From positions 704,312-768,311 of the forward strand of contig LT629951.1 in the NCBI GenBank assembly GCA_900104565.1: DNA of 64,000 bases. Direction: 5' to 3'. Below are positions 1 to 8,576 of this stretch, in pieces. The translations under genes and the position numbers were made by a program. The notes beneath the pieces are model-generated. The model did no database searches. It was not told where the DNA came from and worked only from the letters and a program-made list of their open reading frames with translations. The stretch comes from Ruminococcaceae bacterium Marseille-P2935. GTDB lineage: Bacteria > Bacillota > Clostridia > Oscillospirales > Ruminococcaceae. The stretch's first letter is position 1. Each line of letters begins with the position of its first letter.

Positions 1-135
1 TCGCTCTGCGAGTGCAGTTTGAAATGGAATTTCAAACTTTGCTCCATTCCGCCGCTTCGCGTCGGCATAAAACGTAATTTAAAATAGGTGCTCTTACCAC
101 GCGAAGCAAAGGGATGATAAGAGCATTTCGGCCTC
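1..135 (+). repeat. Dispersed structured repeat, copy A
   Basis: This stretch resembles the two tandem units at 63665-64000 in the same orientation. It has two inverted repeats. The first has arms at 16-25 and 29-38 with a 3-nt loop (AGTTTGAAAT / ATTTCAAACT). The second has arms at 90-99 and 115-124 (GCTCTTACCA / TGATAAGAGC, one mismatch). The block GCTCCATTC.GCCGCTTCGCGTCG lies between them. In the right-hand copies the last pair of the first stem is G-C instead of T-A, so pairing is kept. The family is not one I can name. It lies beyond the 3' end of nadE, and its left edge may be outside the window. Confidence 0.75.
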
Positions 136-270
136 CCGCAGGAGGCTGTCTCGAGGCGTACTTCTTGCTTAACACCGTACAAGCCCCAGTGAGCTTTTCC
201 AGTGCAACTTGAGCTATGGCTAAGCTTTTCATGCAAAAAGCGCCGGGGCAATTATATAATAGAATAGCTG

Positions 271-2112
271 TTAAGGTGAAAAGGTTTCAATCTGATCAAT
301 CTCCTCTAAAAAAATCCGAGGCGAAAGGTCGGAAGGAACATAGAATTCCTGGTTGTTTAAATGGACAGGAAAGATAATTGCACTGTCAGGCGAGCAGCTG
401 CGCTTAAACTGGCTCAGGAAGAAACGGCGGACAAATAATTTAAGCTTATCCTTAATCTCTTCCGGTTCGATCTGCCCGGCAAACGCAATGCATGCGTAAT
501 AATATACTTTAGACGGCCGGAAATGGCAGTGTACCAGGTAAAACAAGAAGAAGTCATGCAGTTCATAGCTGCCCAGAATCTGTTCGGTCTTCTGCGAAAT
601 CTGTCCCGAAGAATCTGGCGGCAGCAGTTCGGGGGAAACAGGGGTATCCAAAATATCGTAAAGGGTTTCGGTCGCACTGCTTAACAGCTGCATGCCGCAA
701 ACATAATCTACCACCCGGCGCACCATGGTTTTGGTTAAACAGATGTTGACATTGTAATTTGCAATATGGTCGCCGGCAAAGGTGCTCCAGCCCAGTGCAG
801 CTTCAGAAAGATCCCCCGTGCCCAGCACCAAAGCTTTTTCCTTGTTGGCAAGGTCCAGCAGAATCTGGGCACGCTCCCTGGCCTGTGCATTTTCGTAGGT
901 TACATCGTGTTCGGCCGCACTGTGGCCTATATCCTCAAAATGCTGCAGTACAGCCTGTTTAATTGAAATATCCCGGCTGTCCGCCCCAAGGGCTTCCAGC
1001 AGGGCAAGTGCGTTAAAATAGGTGCGGTCGGTGGTGCCAAAGCCCGGCATGGTTACGCCGATTAAATTGGTACGGGGCAGTTCCAGTGCGTCCAGAGCTT
1101 TTGCGGCCACCAGCAGGCAAAGTGTGGAATCCAGCCCTCCCGATACCCCAAGCACCAGCTTTTTGATGCCTGTATTCTGCAGCCGGGCGGTTAAAGAACG
1201 AATTTGAAGATCAAACAGCTCTTCCAGCAACTGATTCGCCTCGGTTTCATCTGCGGGCAGGTAGGGGTTTTTACGTACGGGGCGCAAAATTCCACGCTTT
1301 CTTCCCTGAGGGATGGCATGGAAAAAAGGCTCTTTCCCGCCAGAAAGTGCTTTGTGGCAGCGTATGATATCACAATCCAAATCTCGAATCATGGAAAAAC
1401 TGTCATAATCCCCCAAATGGGTGGAAAGCGTTTCGCCACATTCAAAGATACCGGTAAAACCACGATAAACATAGGGTGAGGAGGTATCTCCAATACCACC
1501 GTTTGCCACCGCAACCGCACATCCGGAAGATTTGGCGGCAGCAGCAGCATCTTTTAAGCAGCTGGCAATAGAACCGGCCGTAACCGGGTGATAAGCAGGC
1601 ACTGCAATTAAATCACAGCCTGCAGCAAGGAGAGAATGCATATGCAGGGTGATTTTGCCCGGGTCGCACGGCAGTACGCCAAAACGCAGCTGGCCGCAAG
1701 CAAATATGGTGTCGGGGGGGAGAATAAGGCTGCATTCGGGATCGGCTTGGCCTGCCAGGCTCTCTCCGCAGTCAGGAATATAGCCCAGCAGTTTACCGGA
1801 ATAAAGCACCGCAGATGCGCTGATAATCTGCCCCTGCCGGTATACGGGAAGGCCGACAATCAGATAACAGGGAAGGTCAGCCGTAGCTGCAAGCAGCTTT
1901 TCCAGTGCCGAAGCGCATGCATCGGCAACGGTAAGGTTGCATAACATATTACCGCAGCTTGGGCTAGACAAAGCCAGCCGGGGCAGTAAAATAATATCGG
2001 GGCACTGGGAGCGCACATCCTCAACCAGTCCAAAAATTTCTTCCAGGCAGCTGCCAGGGTCCATGGGGGAGACGCGGTTTACTGCTGTGACAACGCGGAT
2101 CATGGAATTCAT
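271..2112 (-). CDS. nadE: NAD(+) synthetase with degenerate N-terminal glutaminase (nitrilase) domain
   Basis: Makes NAD from deamido-NAD, ATP and an amino donor. At 613 aa it has the length of glutamine-dependent two-domain NadE. The C-terminal synthetase has the ATP pyrophosphatase loop SGGLDST at residues 324-330 and a GTGDLSE motif later. The N-terminal half has the nitrilase fold pattern, but the usual PEL catalytic Glu is Arg45 (LLPRLAL) and the usual Lys of the PK..LPNY block is Asp114 (YIPDCGES). Only the Cys (Cys149, LPCDPG) remains at the expected place. The synthetase half looks intact, so the enzyme may use free ammonia or a separate glutaminase; that is inference. The start is the ATG at 2112, preceded by AAAGGAGAC. 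Single gene, convergent with nothing in the window. Confidence 0.9.
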   Translation of the reverse strand: MNSMIRVVTAVNRVSPMDPGSCLEEIFGLVEDVRSQCPDIILLPRLALSSPSCGNMLCNLTVADACASALEKLLAATADLPCYLIVGLPVYRQGQIISASAVLYSGKLLGYIPDCGESLAGQADPECSLILPPDTIFACGQLRFGVLPCDPGKITLHMHSLLAAGCDLIAVPAYHPVTAGSIASCLKDAAAAAKSSGCAVAVANGGIGDTSSPYVYRGFTGIFECGETLSTHLGDYDSFSMIRDLDCDIIRCHKALSGGKEPFFHAIPQGRKRGILRPVRKNPYLPADETEANQLLEELFDLQIRSLTARLQNTGIKKLVLGVSGGLDSTLCLLVAAKALDALELPRTNLIGVTMPGFGTTDRTYFNALALLEALGADSRDISIKQAVLQHFEDIGHSAAEHDVTYENAQARERAQILLDLANKEKALVLGTGDLSEAALGWSTFAGDHIANYNVNICLTKTMVRRVVDYVCGMQLLSSATETLYDILDTPVSPELLPPDSSGQISQKTEQILGSYELHDFFLFYLVHCHFRPSKVYYYACIAFAGQIEPEEIKDKLKLFVRRFFLSQFKRSCSPDSAIIFPVHLNNQEFYVPSDLSPRIFLEEIDQIETFSP

Positions 2113-2629
2113 GAAAAACCGTCTCCTTTACCAAAATAATCACAAAATAACTATTATAATATAGTACCATATTTCTCTGCTGGTAGAAAGCCCAATTGTA
2201 TATAAATTTCCTTGGCAGAAACGAAAAATTCTTATCAAAAGCCGCACAATCAGCCTGTACCTGAAAAATTATAGAAATTCAGCGCTGCAGGCTGCTTATG
2301 GCATTGCTCAAATTCAGCAAAAGTAAATGATGAGGTGGGAACAGTGCTTCAAAAATGTCATAAGAATTTGTAATAGTGAAAATAGAATAGTTCATATTTT
2401 ACAGTTACTGCTATTAAAATAAACTGAAATATGTTATGATAAATATATCTAATCATAAAGAGAAACCGACAGTATAATACTGCAGTATTACCTAATTAAG
2501 CTGCTATGGTTGGCTAGGCGGGCAAAAAACAAGTTTTACAGAATCGTTTGTTTTGATGGGGCTATTTGCAGCAGCAACATGAATTTAAATTATAGATTGG
2601 CAATTAAAATGGAATGGAGGGGACACCAA
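2113..2629. other. Intergenic region between divergent nadE and PHP gene
   Basis: About 520 bases with no convincing gene. It must hold two divergent promoters. A TATAAT-like block near 2150-2160 reads on the minus strand towards nadE, and TATGAT near 2436 reads on the plus strand towards the PHP gene. Neither has a clear -35 at a good distance. An open frame continues upstream of the PHP gene to about 2510, but it lacks a Shine-Dalgarno and family-like sequence, so I treat it as untranslated. Confidence 0.5.
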
Positions 2630-3445
2630 ATGCATCATGATATTTTTGACAGTCATACCCACTCGGACAATTCTCCAGATGGTTTTCAATCGGTAACTTA
2701 TCTGTGCGAGAAAGCTGTGGAAAAAGGAATTATGGGTATCTCCATTACCGACCACTGCGAGTGTGATGAATTTGACACCGGCCGCTATGCAATGCGTATT
2801 CGGCAATCAAACTTTGAGGCAATTAAGGCAAGGGTTTCCTTTCAGCACTCTTTAATGGTGAGTGCCGGTATTGAACTGGGTCAGGTGATGCGCAATATTT
2901 CGGCCGCCGACCATATTTTAAGTGTAACAAAGCTGGATTTTGTAATGGCCTCGGTACATATCAGCAAAGCAGGCGAGGATTATTATTATTTGGATTATAA
3001 AAGCGGCAAGGTTGATCTGGACGACCTGCTGAACCGCTATTTCGACGACGTATATGAAACTGCACGTTGGAATGGCTTTGACGTGTTGGCTCATCTTACC
3101 TATCCGGTACGCTATATTCAGGGCAGGGACGGTGTTCCGGTCGATTTAAGCCGGTATTATGACAAAATTGATGCGATTTTAAAGCTGGTGGCGCAAAACG
3201 GCAAAGGCATTGAAATCAATACTTCGGAGATTGGAAAAAACCTGAATGAAACCATGCCAAGCCTGGAGATTTTAAAAAGATACCGTAGCCTTGGCGGGGA
3301 AATTGTTACTCTGGGATCCGATTCCCATCGGGCTGAAACATTGGGCAGTGGCATTTCTCAGGGCATGGACCTGCTGGAAGAGGCGGGGTTTGGGTATTTC
3401 ACTTTTTATAAAGAACGTGAACCCCGGCTGATTAAAATTGTGTAA
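2630..3445 (+). CDS. PHP-domain phosphoesterase, histidinol-phosphatase (HisJ/HisK) family
   Basis: A 271-aa protein of the polymerase-and-histidinol-phosphatase (PHP) superfamily, which uses a three-metal centre to hydrolyse phosphomonoesters. Visible metal-ligand motifs are DSHTHSDNSPDG near the N-terminus, ITDHCE around residue 43, GIELGQ, MASVH, VLAHLTYP, and LGSDSHRAE near the C-terminus. That is the full set expected for HisJ-like enzymes. The start at 2630 is chosen because GGAGGGG lies just upstream and the family motif begins within a few residues. No his biosynthesis genes are nearby, so histidinol phosphate may not be the substrate; the gene stands alone. An inverted repeat at 3509-3543 follows. 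Confidence 0.8.
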   Translation: MHHDIFDSHTHSDNSPDGFQSVTYLCEKAVEKGIMGISITDHCECDEFDTGRYAMRIRQSNFEAIKARVSFQHSLMVSAGIELGQVMRNISAADHILSVTKLDFVMASVHISKAGEDYYYLDYKSGKVDLDDLLNRYFDDVYETARWNGFDVLAHLTYPVRYIQGRDGVPVDLSRYYDKIDAILKLVAQNGKGIEINTSEIGKNLNETMPSLEILKRYRSLGGEIVTLGSDSHRAETLGSGISQGMDLLEEAGFGYFTFYKEREPRLIKIV

Positions 3446-3508
3446 GGCACGCAAACAGCAAATACCCGCCTTTTCAATAAGGCCGGCTGTTTATTTTAAA
3501 TAATGCTG

Positions 3509-3543
3509 AATCAAAACCACGCGTTCAACGCGTGGTTTTGATT
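3509..3543. repeat. 35-bp near-perfect palindrome (hairpin), possible IS200-like end or terminator
   Basis: Arms of 15 bp (3509-3523 and 3529-3543) are perfect inverse complements around TTCAA, which can itself pair except for the central base. TTATTTTAT follows. The right half (CGCGTGGTTTTGATTA) recurs at about 31829-31855, and a related hairpin stands at the left end of the IS200-like remnant at 47852. It could serve as a terminator for the PHP gene, but the shared sequence suggests a mobile-element end or REP-like repeat. Confidence 0.6.
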
Positions 3544-3566
3544 ATTTTATGGGGACGTTTTGCTTA

Positions 3567-3595
3567 TTTACAGTGAATAGAATATGTACTATAAT
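3567..3595 (+). promoter_or_regulatory. Sigma-A type promoter of the Lrp-aminotransferase operon
   Basis: TTTACA at 3567-3572, a 17-bp spacer, then a consensus TATAAT at 3590-3595. This leaves a leader of about 100 nt before the regulator start at 3706. Confidence 0.7.
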
Positions 3596-3705
3596 AGTAG
3601 CAATCATTTTTGGGTTTCTGGCGCAGCCGCGCTAAAAATACGCCGTATTTTCCGCATGAAATACTGGTGGAATAATAAAACAGCATGCGGAGAAATGGTG
3701 GTTTT

Positions 3706-4188
3706 ATGGATAAACTTCTGAAGATTTTAGAAAGCAATGCCCGCCTGGACAATAAAAAAATCGCAGCCATGTTAGGCGAAACCGAGGAGGCAGTGCAGGC
3801 AGCTATCGAAGCATATGAAGCCCAAGGTGTTATCTGTGGTTATAAAACCATCATCGACTGGGATAAGACTGACAGGCACTATGTAATTGCCCGTATTGAA
3901 CTGAAGGTACAGCCGAAGAGGGACATGGGGTTTGAAGAAATTGCAAACCGCATTGCCCAGCTGGAAGAGGTTGAGTCGGTGTTTTTAATGAGCGGCGGGT
4001 ATGATTTGGCGCTTACTGTTTCGGGCAAGACCTTTAAGGATGTTGCCATGTTTGTAGCCCACCGTCTGGCGCCGTTGGAAAGCATACAGTCCACTGCAAC
4101 CCATTTTGTACTGCGCAAATATAAGGAGCGCGGGCTGATTTTAAGTGATGAATCCCGTCAGGATGAGAGGGAGGATTCCACGCTGTGA
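3706..4188 (+). CDS. Lrp/AsnC family transcriptional regulator
   Basis: A 160-aa protein with an N-terminal winged helix-turn-helix (about residues 3-55, including KKIAAMLGETEEAVQ) and a C-terminal RAM-type ligand-binding half. These regulators bind amino acids or other small ligands and act as dimers or octamers on DNA. The stop overlaps the start of the aminotransferase gene (GTGA), so the two are translationally coupled and it probably regulates that gene. The in-frame ATG at 3685 is possible, but 3706 gives the normal family N-terminus (MDKLLKILE). Confidence 0.85.
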   Translation: MDKLLKILESNARLDNKKIAAMLGETEEAVQAAIEAYEAQGVICGYKTIIDWDKTDRHYVIARIELKVQPKRDMGFEEIANRIAQLEEVESVFLMSGGYDLALTVSGKTFKDVAMFVAHRLAPLESIQSTATHFVLRKYKERGLILSDESRQDEREDSTL

Positions 4189-5357
4189 TCGATTATAATC
4201 AAATACTATCCAAAAAGGTGCTCGAGATTAAACCTTCGGGTATTCGGCGCTTTTTTGACCTGGCGAGCGAAATGGACGGGGTCATTTCACTTGGAGTAGG
4301 AGAACCCGATTTTAAAACCCCCTATGCCATTCGCAAAGCCGGCATCGAATCTCTGGACCAAGGGCATACCTGGTACACAGCCAATGCCGGATTAAAAGAG
4401 TTAAAACAGGAAATTACTGCTTACCTGGAGCGGCGGTTTCAGACCAAATATGACCCTAACAGCCAGGTACTGGTGACAGTGGGCGGGTCAGAAGCGATTG
4501 ACATCTGCATCCGTGCCCTGGTAAACCCAGGGGATGAAGTATTGGTGCCCGAGCCATGTTTTGTTGCCTATGCTCCGATTGCGGACCTTACCGGGGCCAA
4601 GGTAGTACCGATCCCCACCAGGGCGGAAGACCAGTTTAGAATTACACCACAGCAGCTGAAGGAAAAGATTACCGATAAGACAAAGCTGCTGATTTTTCCA
4701 TTCCCCAACAACCCTACCGGCGCAGTGATGCGCAAAGAGCACTTGGAAGAGATTGCCCAGGTGTTAAGGGGTACCAATGTGATGGTGCTTTCGGATGAAA
4801 TTTATGCTGAGCTTACATATGGGGAAAAACATATCTCCATTGCGTCAATAGACGGTATGTGGGAGCGCACCATTGTTGTGAACGGTTTTTCTAAAGCATA
4901 CGCTATGACCGGTTGGCGCCTTGGGTATGCCGCAGGCCCCAAACCGGTGTTGCAGCAGATGCTGAAGGTACACCAGTTTGCCATTATGTGCGCCCCTACT
5001 ACCAGCCAGTATGCGGCAATTCAGGCGCTGCGCAGCTGTGATGCTGAAATTGAAGCAATGCGGGAAGAGTATGACATGCGCCGCAAGCTGATTGTGAGTG
5101 AACTAAACCGAATTGGGCTTACCTGCCATAGTCCGCAAGGCGCTTTTTATGTGTTCCCATCCATACAGTCTACCGGCATGACCTCGGAAAAGTTTTGCGA
5201 AAGCTTATTAAAAGCGGAAAAGGTAGCGGTGGTCCCGGGGGATGCATTTGGCGCTTCGGGCGAAGGGTTTGTCCGAATTTCCTATTCCTACAGCCTTAAT
5301 CACATTATGGAGGCAATCAAGCGCATAGAACGGTTTTTAACAAATTTACCCAAATAA
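4185..5357 (+). CDS. Class I/II pyridoxal-phosphate aminotransferase
   Basis: 390 aa, the normal length for fold-type I aspartate-aminotransferase-like enzymes. Visible features are SLGVGEPDF near residue 35, the glycine-rich TVGGSEAID block binding PLP phosphate, FPNNPTGAV, SDEIYAEL, and the Schiff-base lysine in NGFSKAYAMTGWRLGY. It transfers amino groups between an amino acid and a 2-oxo acid; substrate specificity cannot be read from sequence. It starts with GTG inside the stop of the Lrp gene, with GAGAGGGAGG upstream. A ligand-responsive Lrp partner fits an amino acid catabolism or biosynthesis role. Confidence 0.88.
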   Translation: MIDYNQILSKKVLEIKPSGIRRFFDLASEMDGVISLGVGEPDFKTPYAIRKAGIESLDQGHTWYTANAGLKELKQEITAYLERRFQTKYDPNSQVLVTVGGSEAIDICIRALVNPGDEVLVPEPCFVAYAPIADLTGAKVVPIPTRAEDQFRITPQQLKEKITDKTKLLIFPFPNNPTGAVMRKEHLEEIAQVLRGTNVMVLSDEIYAELTYGEKHISIASIDGMWERTIVVNGFSKAYAMTGWRLGYAAGPKPVLQQMLKVHQFAIMCAPTTSQYAAIQALRSCDAEIEAMREEYDMRRKLIVSELNRIGLTCHSPQGAFYVFPSIQSTGMTSEKFCESLLKAEKVAVVPGDAFGASGEGFVRISYSYSLNHIMEAIKRIERFLTNLPK

Positions 5358-5364
5358 GACATTG

Positions 5365-5393
5365 GTTAACCGGCGGGAAAACTGCCGGTTAAC
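5365..5393 (+). terminator. Hairpin after the aminotransferase gene
   Basis: Perfect 10-bp arms GTTAACCGGC / GCCGGTTAAC with a 9-nt loop. It is followed by GCCGTTTGAC rather than a long T-run, so it may be a weak terminator or an mRNA-stabilising hairpin before the DUF362 gene. Confidence 0.5.
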
Positions 5394-5429
5394 GCCGTTT
5401 GACGGTAAAACAGGACGGGGGAGAGGCAG

Positions 5430-6572
5430 ATGAGTAAGCAAACAAGGGTGGCGGTAATGAATGCTGACCATTATGAGCCGGGAATACTGGACGAACGTAT
5501 TGGGCAGTTGTTTGCCCTAACAGGGGCCGATCAGCTGATCAGCCCGGGGATGAATATTCTGATTAAGCCAAACCTGCTGTTAAAACGCACTCCGGAGGAA
5601 GCCACAACTACCCATCCGCAGGTGGTAGCGGCGGTGGTGCGCCGGGTAAAAGCGCTGGGGGCAGGCAGTGTTACCATTGCCGACAGCCCCGGGGGCCTTT
5701 ATACCAAGCAGGCGCTGGCCGGAATTTATGAAGCTACCGGGATGGCTGCCGCTGCGAAAGAGACCGGAGCCAGGCTGAATGACGATTTTACCTTTTTTGA
5801 ACATCCCTTTCCCCAAGGGCGCACGGCAAAAAGCTTCGAACTGATTACCCCGGTAAAACAGGCCGATTTGATTATATCCATTGCCAAAATGAAAACCCAT
5901 TGTATGTCCACCTTATCGGGGGGAGTAAAAAACCTGTTTGGGTGTATTCCTGGCCTGCAGAAGCCGGGGCTTCATTACCGTTTTCCCGAAAAACCACAGT
6001 TCTGCGATATGCTGATAGACCTGGCGCTGGCGGTTGCCCCCGCCTTTACCATTGTAGACGGAATTTTGGCCATGGAGGGCAATGGACCATCGGGTGGAAC
6101 CCCCAAACACGTGGGGGTTTTAGCTGCATCGCAAAACCCCTTTGCATTGGATTTGGCCCTTTGTAAAATAATGAATATTTCACCAGAAGAGGTATACACG
6201 GTTCAAAATGCAATCGAACGCGGCTTATGCCCAAGCCGGCCGGAAGAACTGGAACTGGTTGGAGACCCGCTGAAAATAGTAAAAGATTATAAAAAGCCGG
6301 ACAACCGGTCGCTGGATTTTGTAGAGCGCATGCACCCTGTTATCCGGCCGGTTATGCGGGTCATTCGCGATAAGCTGATTATGCCTAAACCCTTTATTGA
6401 CCGGGAAAAATGTGTAGGCTGCGGAAAATGTGCCGAAAGCTGCCCGCCAAAAACCATTCGGATAGTGGACAAAAAAGCGAAAATTGGGTACAATCATTGT
6501 ATTAAGTGCTACTGCTGTCACGAGATGTGCCCGGTAAGGGCAATTGAGATCAAACGGTCCCGGTTCTTTTAG
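5430..6572 (+). CDS. DUF362 protein with C-terminal 2x[4Fe-4S] ferredoxin domain
   Basis: A 380-aa protein. Residues about 1-300 form the DUF362 domain (for example NILIKPNLLLKRTPEEA and SIAKMKTHCMSTLSGGVKN), whose reaction is not established. The C-terminus carries two four-cysteine clusters, CVGCGKCAESCPP and CIKCYCCHEMCPV, typical of bacterial ferredoxins. It is probably a cytosolic iron-sulfur redox protein; the partner is unknown. The start at 5430 has GGGGGAGAGG upstream. ispE follows 27 bases later with its own AAGGAG, so the two are likely co-transcribed, which gives no obvious functional link. Confidence 0.85.
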   Translation: MSKQTRVAVMNADHYEPGILDERIGQLFALTGADQLISPGMNILIKPNLLLKRTPEEATTTHPQVVAAVVRRVKALGAGSVTIADSPGGLYTKQALAGIYEATGMAAAAKETGARLNDDFTFFEHPFPQGRTAKSFELITPVKQADLIISIAKMKTHCMSTLSGGVKNLFGCIPGLQKPGLHYRFPEKPQFCDMLIDLALAVAPAFTIVDGILAMEGNGPSGGTPKHVGVLAASQNPFALDLALCKIMNISPEEVYTVQNAIERGLCPSRPEELELVGDPLKIVKDYKKPDNRSLDFVERMHPVIRPVMRVIRDKLIMPKPFIDREKCVGCGKCAESCPPKTIRIVDKKAKIGYNHCIKCYCCHEMCPVRAIEIKRSRFF

Positions 6573-6599
6573 CGGGATCAAGTTCAAAAGGAGTGCAAG

Positions 6600-7496
6600 A
6601 TGAACAGGAGTGTTACGGTAAAAGCCCCCTGTAAGCTGAACCTTTCGCTGGATATTACCGGAAGGCGGGAGGATGGCTACCATTTTATGAAGATGGTTAT
6701 GCAGACGGTAGACCTTTACGACCGGGTTGTTCTCACCTCAAATTTAGATGGGAAAATCCGGGTGGTATGCGAGGATGGGCAGGTGCCGCAGGAAGAAGAA
6801 AATATTGCCCACAAGGCGGCGGTCGAGTTTTTTAACGAGACCGAACTGGAATGCAGTGGTTTAGATATATATATTGATAAAAAAATACCCATGCAGGCTG
6901 GCCTTGGCGGCGGCAGCGCCGACGGTGCGGCAGTGCTGGTTGGGCTGAACGAACTGTACCAAACTGGGCTGTCCCTGCATGAGCTTGGAATGATTGGCCA
7001 AAAGGTTGGGGCAGACATTCCCTTTTGCATTCATGGGGGAACCGCCCTGGTAGAAGGCATTGGAGAAATTATTACCCCACTGCCAGACCTGCCGGAATGC
7101 TATATTGTCATTGCAAAACCGCAGATGGGTTCCCAGACCGCGGCGGCATTCCGCCGGTATGATGAGCTGAAGGAACAGGAAAGGCTGGCTAAAATACCCG
7201 ATTTGGAAGAGATGGTTGCGGCGGTAGTGTCAAACGAGCTGGAGCCGATTGCCCACAGCATGGGCAATGTGCTGGAATCGGTGCTGGATTTGGAAGAAGT
7301 AAAGCATATTGAAGCTGCCATGCTGGAACAGGGGGCACTGGGTGCCATGATGACCGGCAGCGGCTCGGCCGTGTTTGGTATTTTTGAAGGAAAATCTCAG
7401 GCAAAACGCTGCCAGCGCATTTTGGAAGAGGAAGGGGAATTTTCTTTTCTGACCAAACCGGTCAACCACGGAGCAAAAGTGGAAAAACAGGCTTAA
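6600..7496 (+). CDS. ispE: 4-diphosphocytidyl-2-C-methyl-D-erythritol kinase
   Basis: Phosphorylates CDP-methylerythritol with ATP in the MEP pathway to isoprenoid precursors. 298 aa, within the family's usual range. It is a GHMP-kinase: N-terminal KAPCKLNLSLDITGRREDGY (substrate side), ATP loop GLGGGSADGAAVL near residues 102-114, and the C-terminal MTGSGSAVFGIF glycine motif. It lies downstream of the DUF362 gene and ends before a large hairpin terminator. The MEP pathway is expected in Clostridia. Confidence 0.95.
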   Translation: MNRSVTVKAPCKLNLSLDITGRREDGYHFMKMVMQTVDLYDRVVLTSNLDGKIRVVCEDGQVPQEEENIAHKAAVEFFNETELECSGLDIYIDKKIPMQAGLGGGSADGAAVLVGLNELYQTGLSLHELGMIGQKVGADIPFCIHGGTALVEGIGEIITPLPDLPECYIVIAKPQMGSQTAAAFRRYDELKEQERLAKIPDLEEMVAAVVSNELEPIAHSMGNVLESVLDLEEVKHIEAAMLEQGALGAMMTGSGSAVFGIFEGKSQAKRCQRILEEEGEFSFLTKPVNHGAKVEKQA

Positions 7497-7549
7497 AATT
7501 TGTTTAAATTAGGTTTGTTTTTTGCTGCGACTGGAATATTTTAGAAAAT

Positions 7550-7607
7550 ACCCGTCAAAACTGTGGGTAGGCAGATAAGGCCTAGTACATAGTTTGGCGG
7601 GTTTTTT
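7550..7607 (+). terminator. Long-loop hairpin terminator after ispE
   Basis: ACCCGTCAAAACT (7550-7562) pairs with AGTTTGGCGGGT (7591-7602), allowing one G-U pair and one bulged A. A T-run follows. The 28-nt loop is unusually long for an intrinsic terminator. Confidence 0.5.
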
Positions 7608-7918
7608 GTCAGGGGTTGTTGGAATACGTTAAAACCTTGTTTGCTCCACGAAAAAAACAATTGCGTTTTAAAATACCAGGATGCAGAAATTTTGTTCTGA
7701 TTTTCCCTGTGTTTTTTAGCGAAGAGACATTGGTTTTACATGATTACAGCCTCTTATCAGGGCAAAATATTTGTTTTACCCTTGCTGGAACAGATAAAAA
7801 GAAAAGAGGTACCCTGCGCTTTGGGACCATGGAGTTCTTTTGTTTTCCTGGTGAGATCATTCCTACCTGGAAATAATTGGCCAGCAGATTACAGAGTACC
7901 CCCAGGAATGGAGACGCA
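7608..7918 (+). other. Gap upstream of spoIIR
   Basis: Holds a weak 86-codon open frame (7616-7876, TTG start, product beginning MLEYVKTLFAPRKK). It has no Shine-Dalgarno and no family that I recognise, so I do not call it a gene. spoIIR is normally transcribed by sigma-F, but I could not find a convincing sigma-F promoter here. Confidence 0.35.
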
Positions 7919-8545
7919 ATGAAAAAACGGGAACTGATTTTATTGGCAGGGCTAATCTTAGCGGTAATTCTTTCGCAGGTAACGGCGTTTGCAGGCCAGT
8001 GGCAGCAGCTGCGCAGCGAGGTTGTACGTTTGCATGTGCTGGCAAATTCTGATAGTGAGGAAGACCAGTCGTTAAAGCTTAAGGTGCGTGACCGGGTGCT
8101 GGCCGAAGGAGCCGCTTTATTTTCCCCCGATTTGAGCCGCCAAGACGCGGTCGAAGCAATCGACCGTCAAATAGAAAGGTTGCAGCAGGCGGCACAGGAC
8201 GAGGTGTACCGCCAGGGTTACCATTACCCGGTAACGGTCTGCCGCACTAAAATGTTTTTTGATACCCGGGCATACGACGGTTTTGTAATGCCTGCTGGTA
8301 ATTATGATGCGGTCCGTGTGCTGATTGGTGACGCTGAGGGAAAAAACTGGTGGTGTGTTATGTTTCCGCCCATGTGCCTGCCTGCTGCAGCCCAGCAGAC
8401 AGACCAACTGGAAGATGAGATTTTACAGTATGGCGACCCGGTTATTTATAAACCCAAGCTGGCAGTGGTGGAATGGTGGGAAAACCTGATGCAGTCGTTT
8501 TCCCAGAAGGAAGAGGCTGCAGAAAATAGCAGCTATGCCAGTTGA
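7919..8545 (+). CDS. spoIIR: Stage II sporulation protein R
   Basis: A 208-aa secreted signalling protein. In known sporulators it is made in the forespore and triggers SpoIIGA-dependent processing of pro-sigma-E in the mother cell. The N-terminus has a hydrophobic signal segment (LILLAGLILAVILSQ). Next come the family hallmarks VRLHVLANSDSEEDQ and LKVRDRVL around residues 40-65, then NWWCVMFPPMCLP in the C-terminal half. The start at 7919 fits GGAGACGCA upstream; an earlier in-frame start would disrupt the signal peptide. The stop codon overlaps the -35 of the next promoter. It is direct evidence that the organism descends from an endospore former. Confidence 0.93.
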   Translation: MKKRELILLAGLILAVILSQVTAFAGQWQQLRSEVVRLHVLANSDSEEDQSLKLKVRDRVLAEGAALFSPDLSRQDAVEAIDRQIERLQQAAQDEVYRQGYHYPVTVCRTKMFFDTRAYDGFVMPAGNYDAVRVLIGDAEGKNWWCVMFPPMCLPAAAQQTDQLEDEILQYGDPVIYKPKLAVVEWWENLMQSFSQKEEAAENSSYAS

Positions 8546-8570
8546 CAAGAACAGAGGCGGAGGATATAAT
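8542..8570 (+). promoter_or_regulatory. Consensus promoter of the T-box/alaS unit
   Basis: Exact TTGACA at 8542-8547 and exact TATAAT at 8565-8570 with a 17-bp spacer. The -35 hexamer overlaps the TGA stop of spoIIR. Confidence 0.9.
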
Positions 8571-8576
8571 AACCTT

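Noticed and set aside
7616-7876. 86-codon frame before spoIIR
   Set aside because: TTG start without a ribosome site, no recognisable domain.
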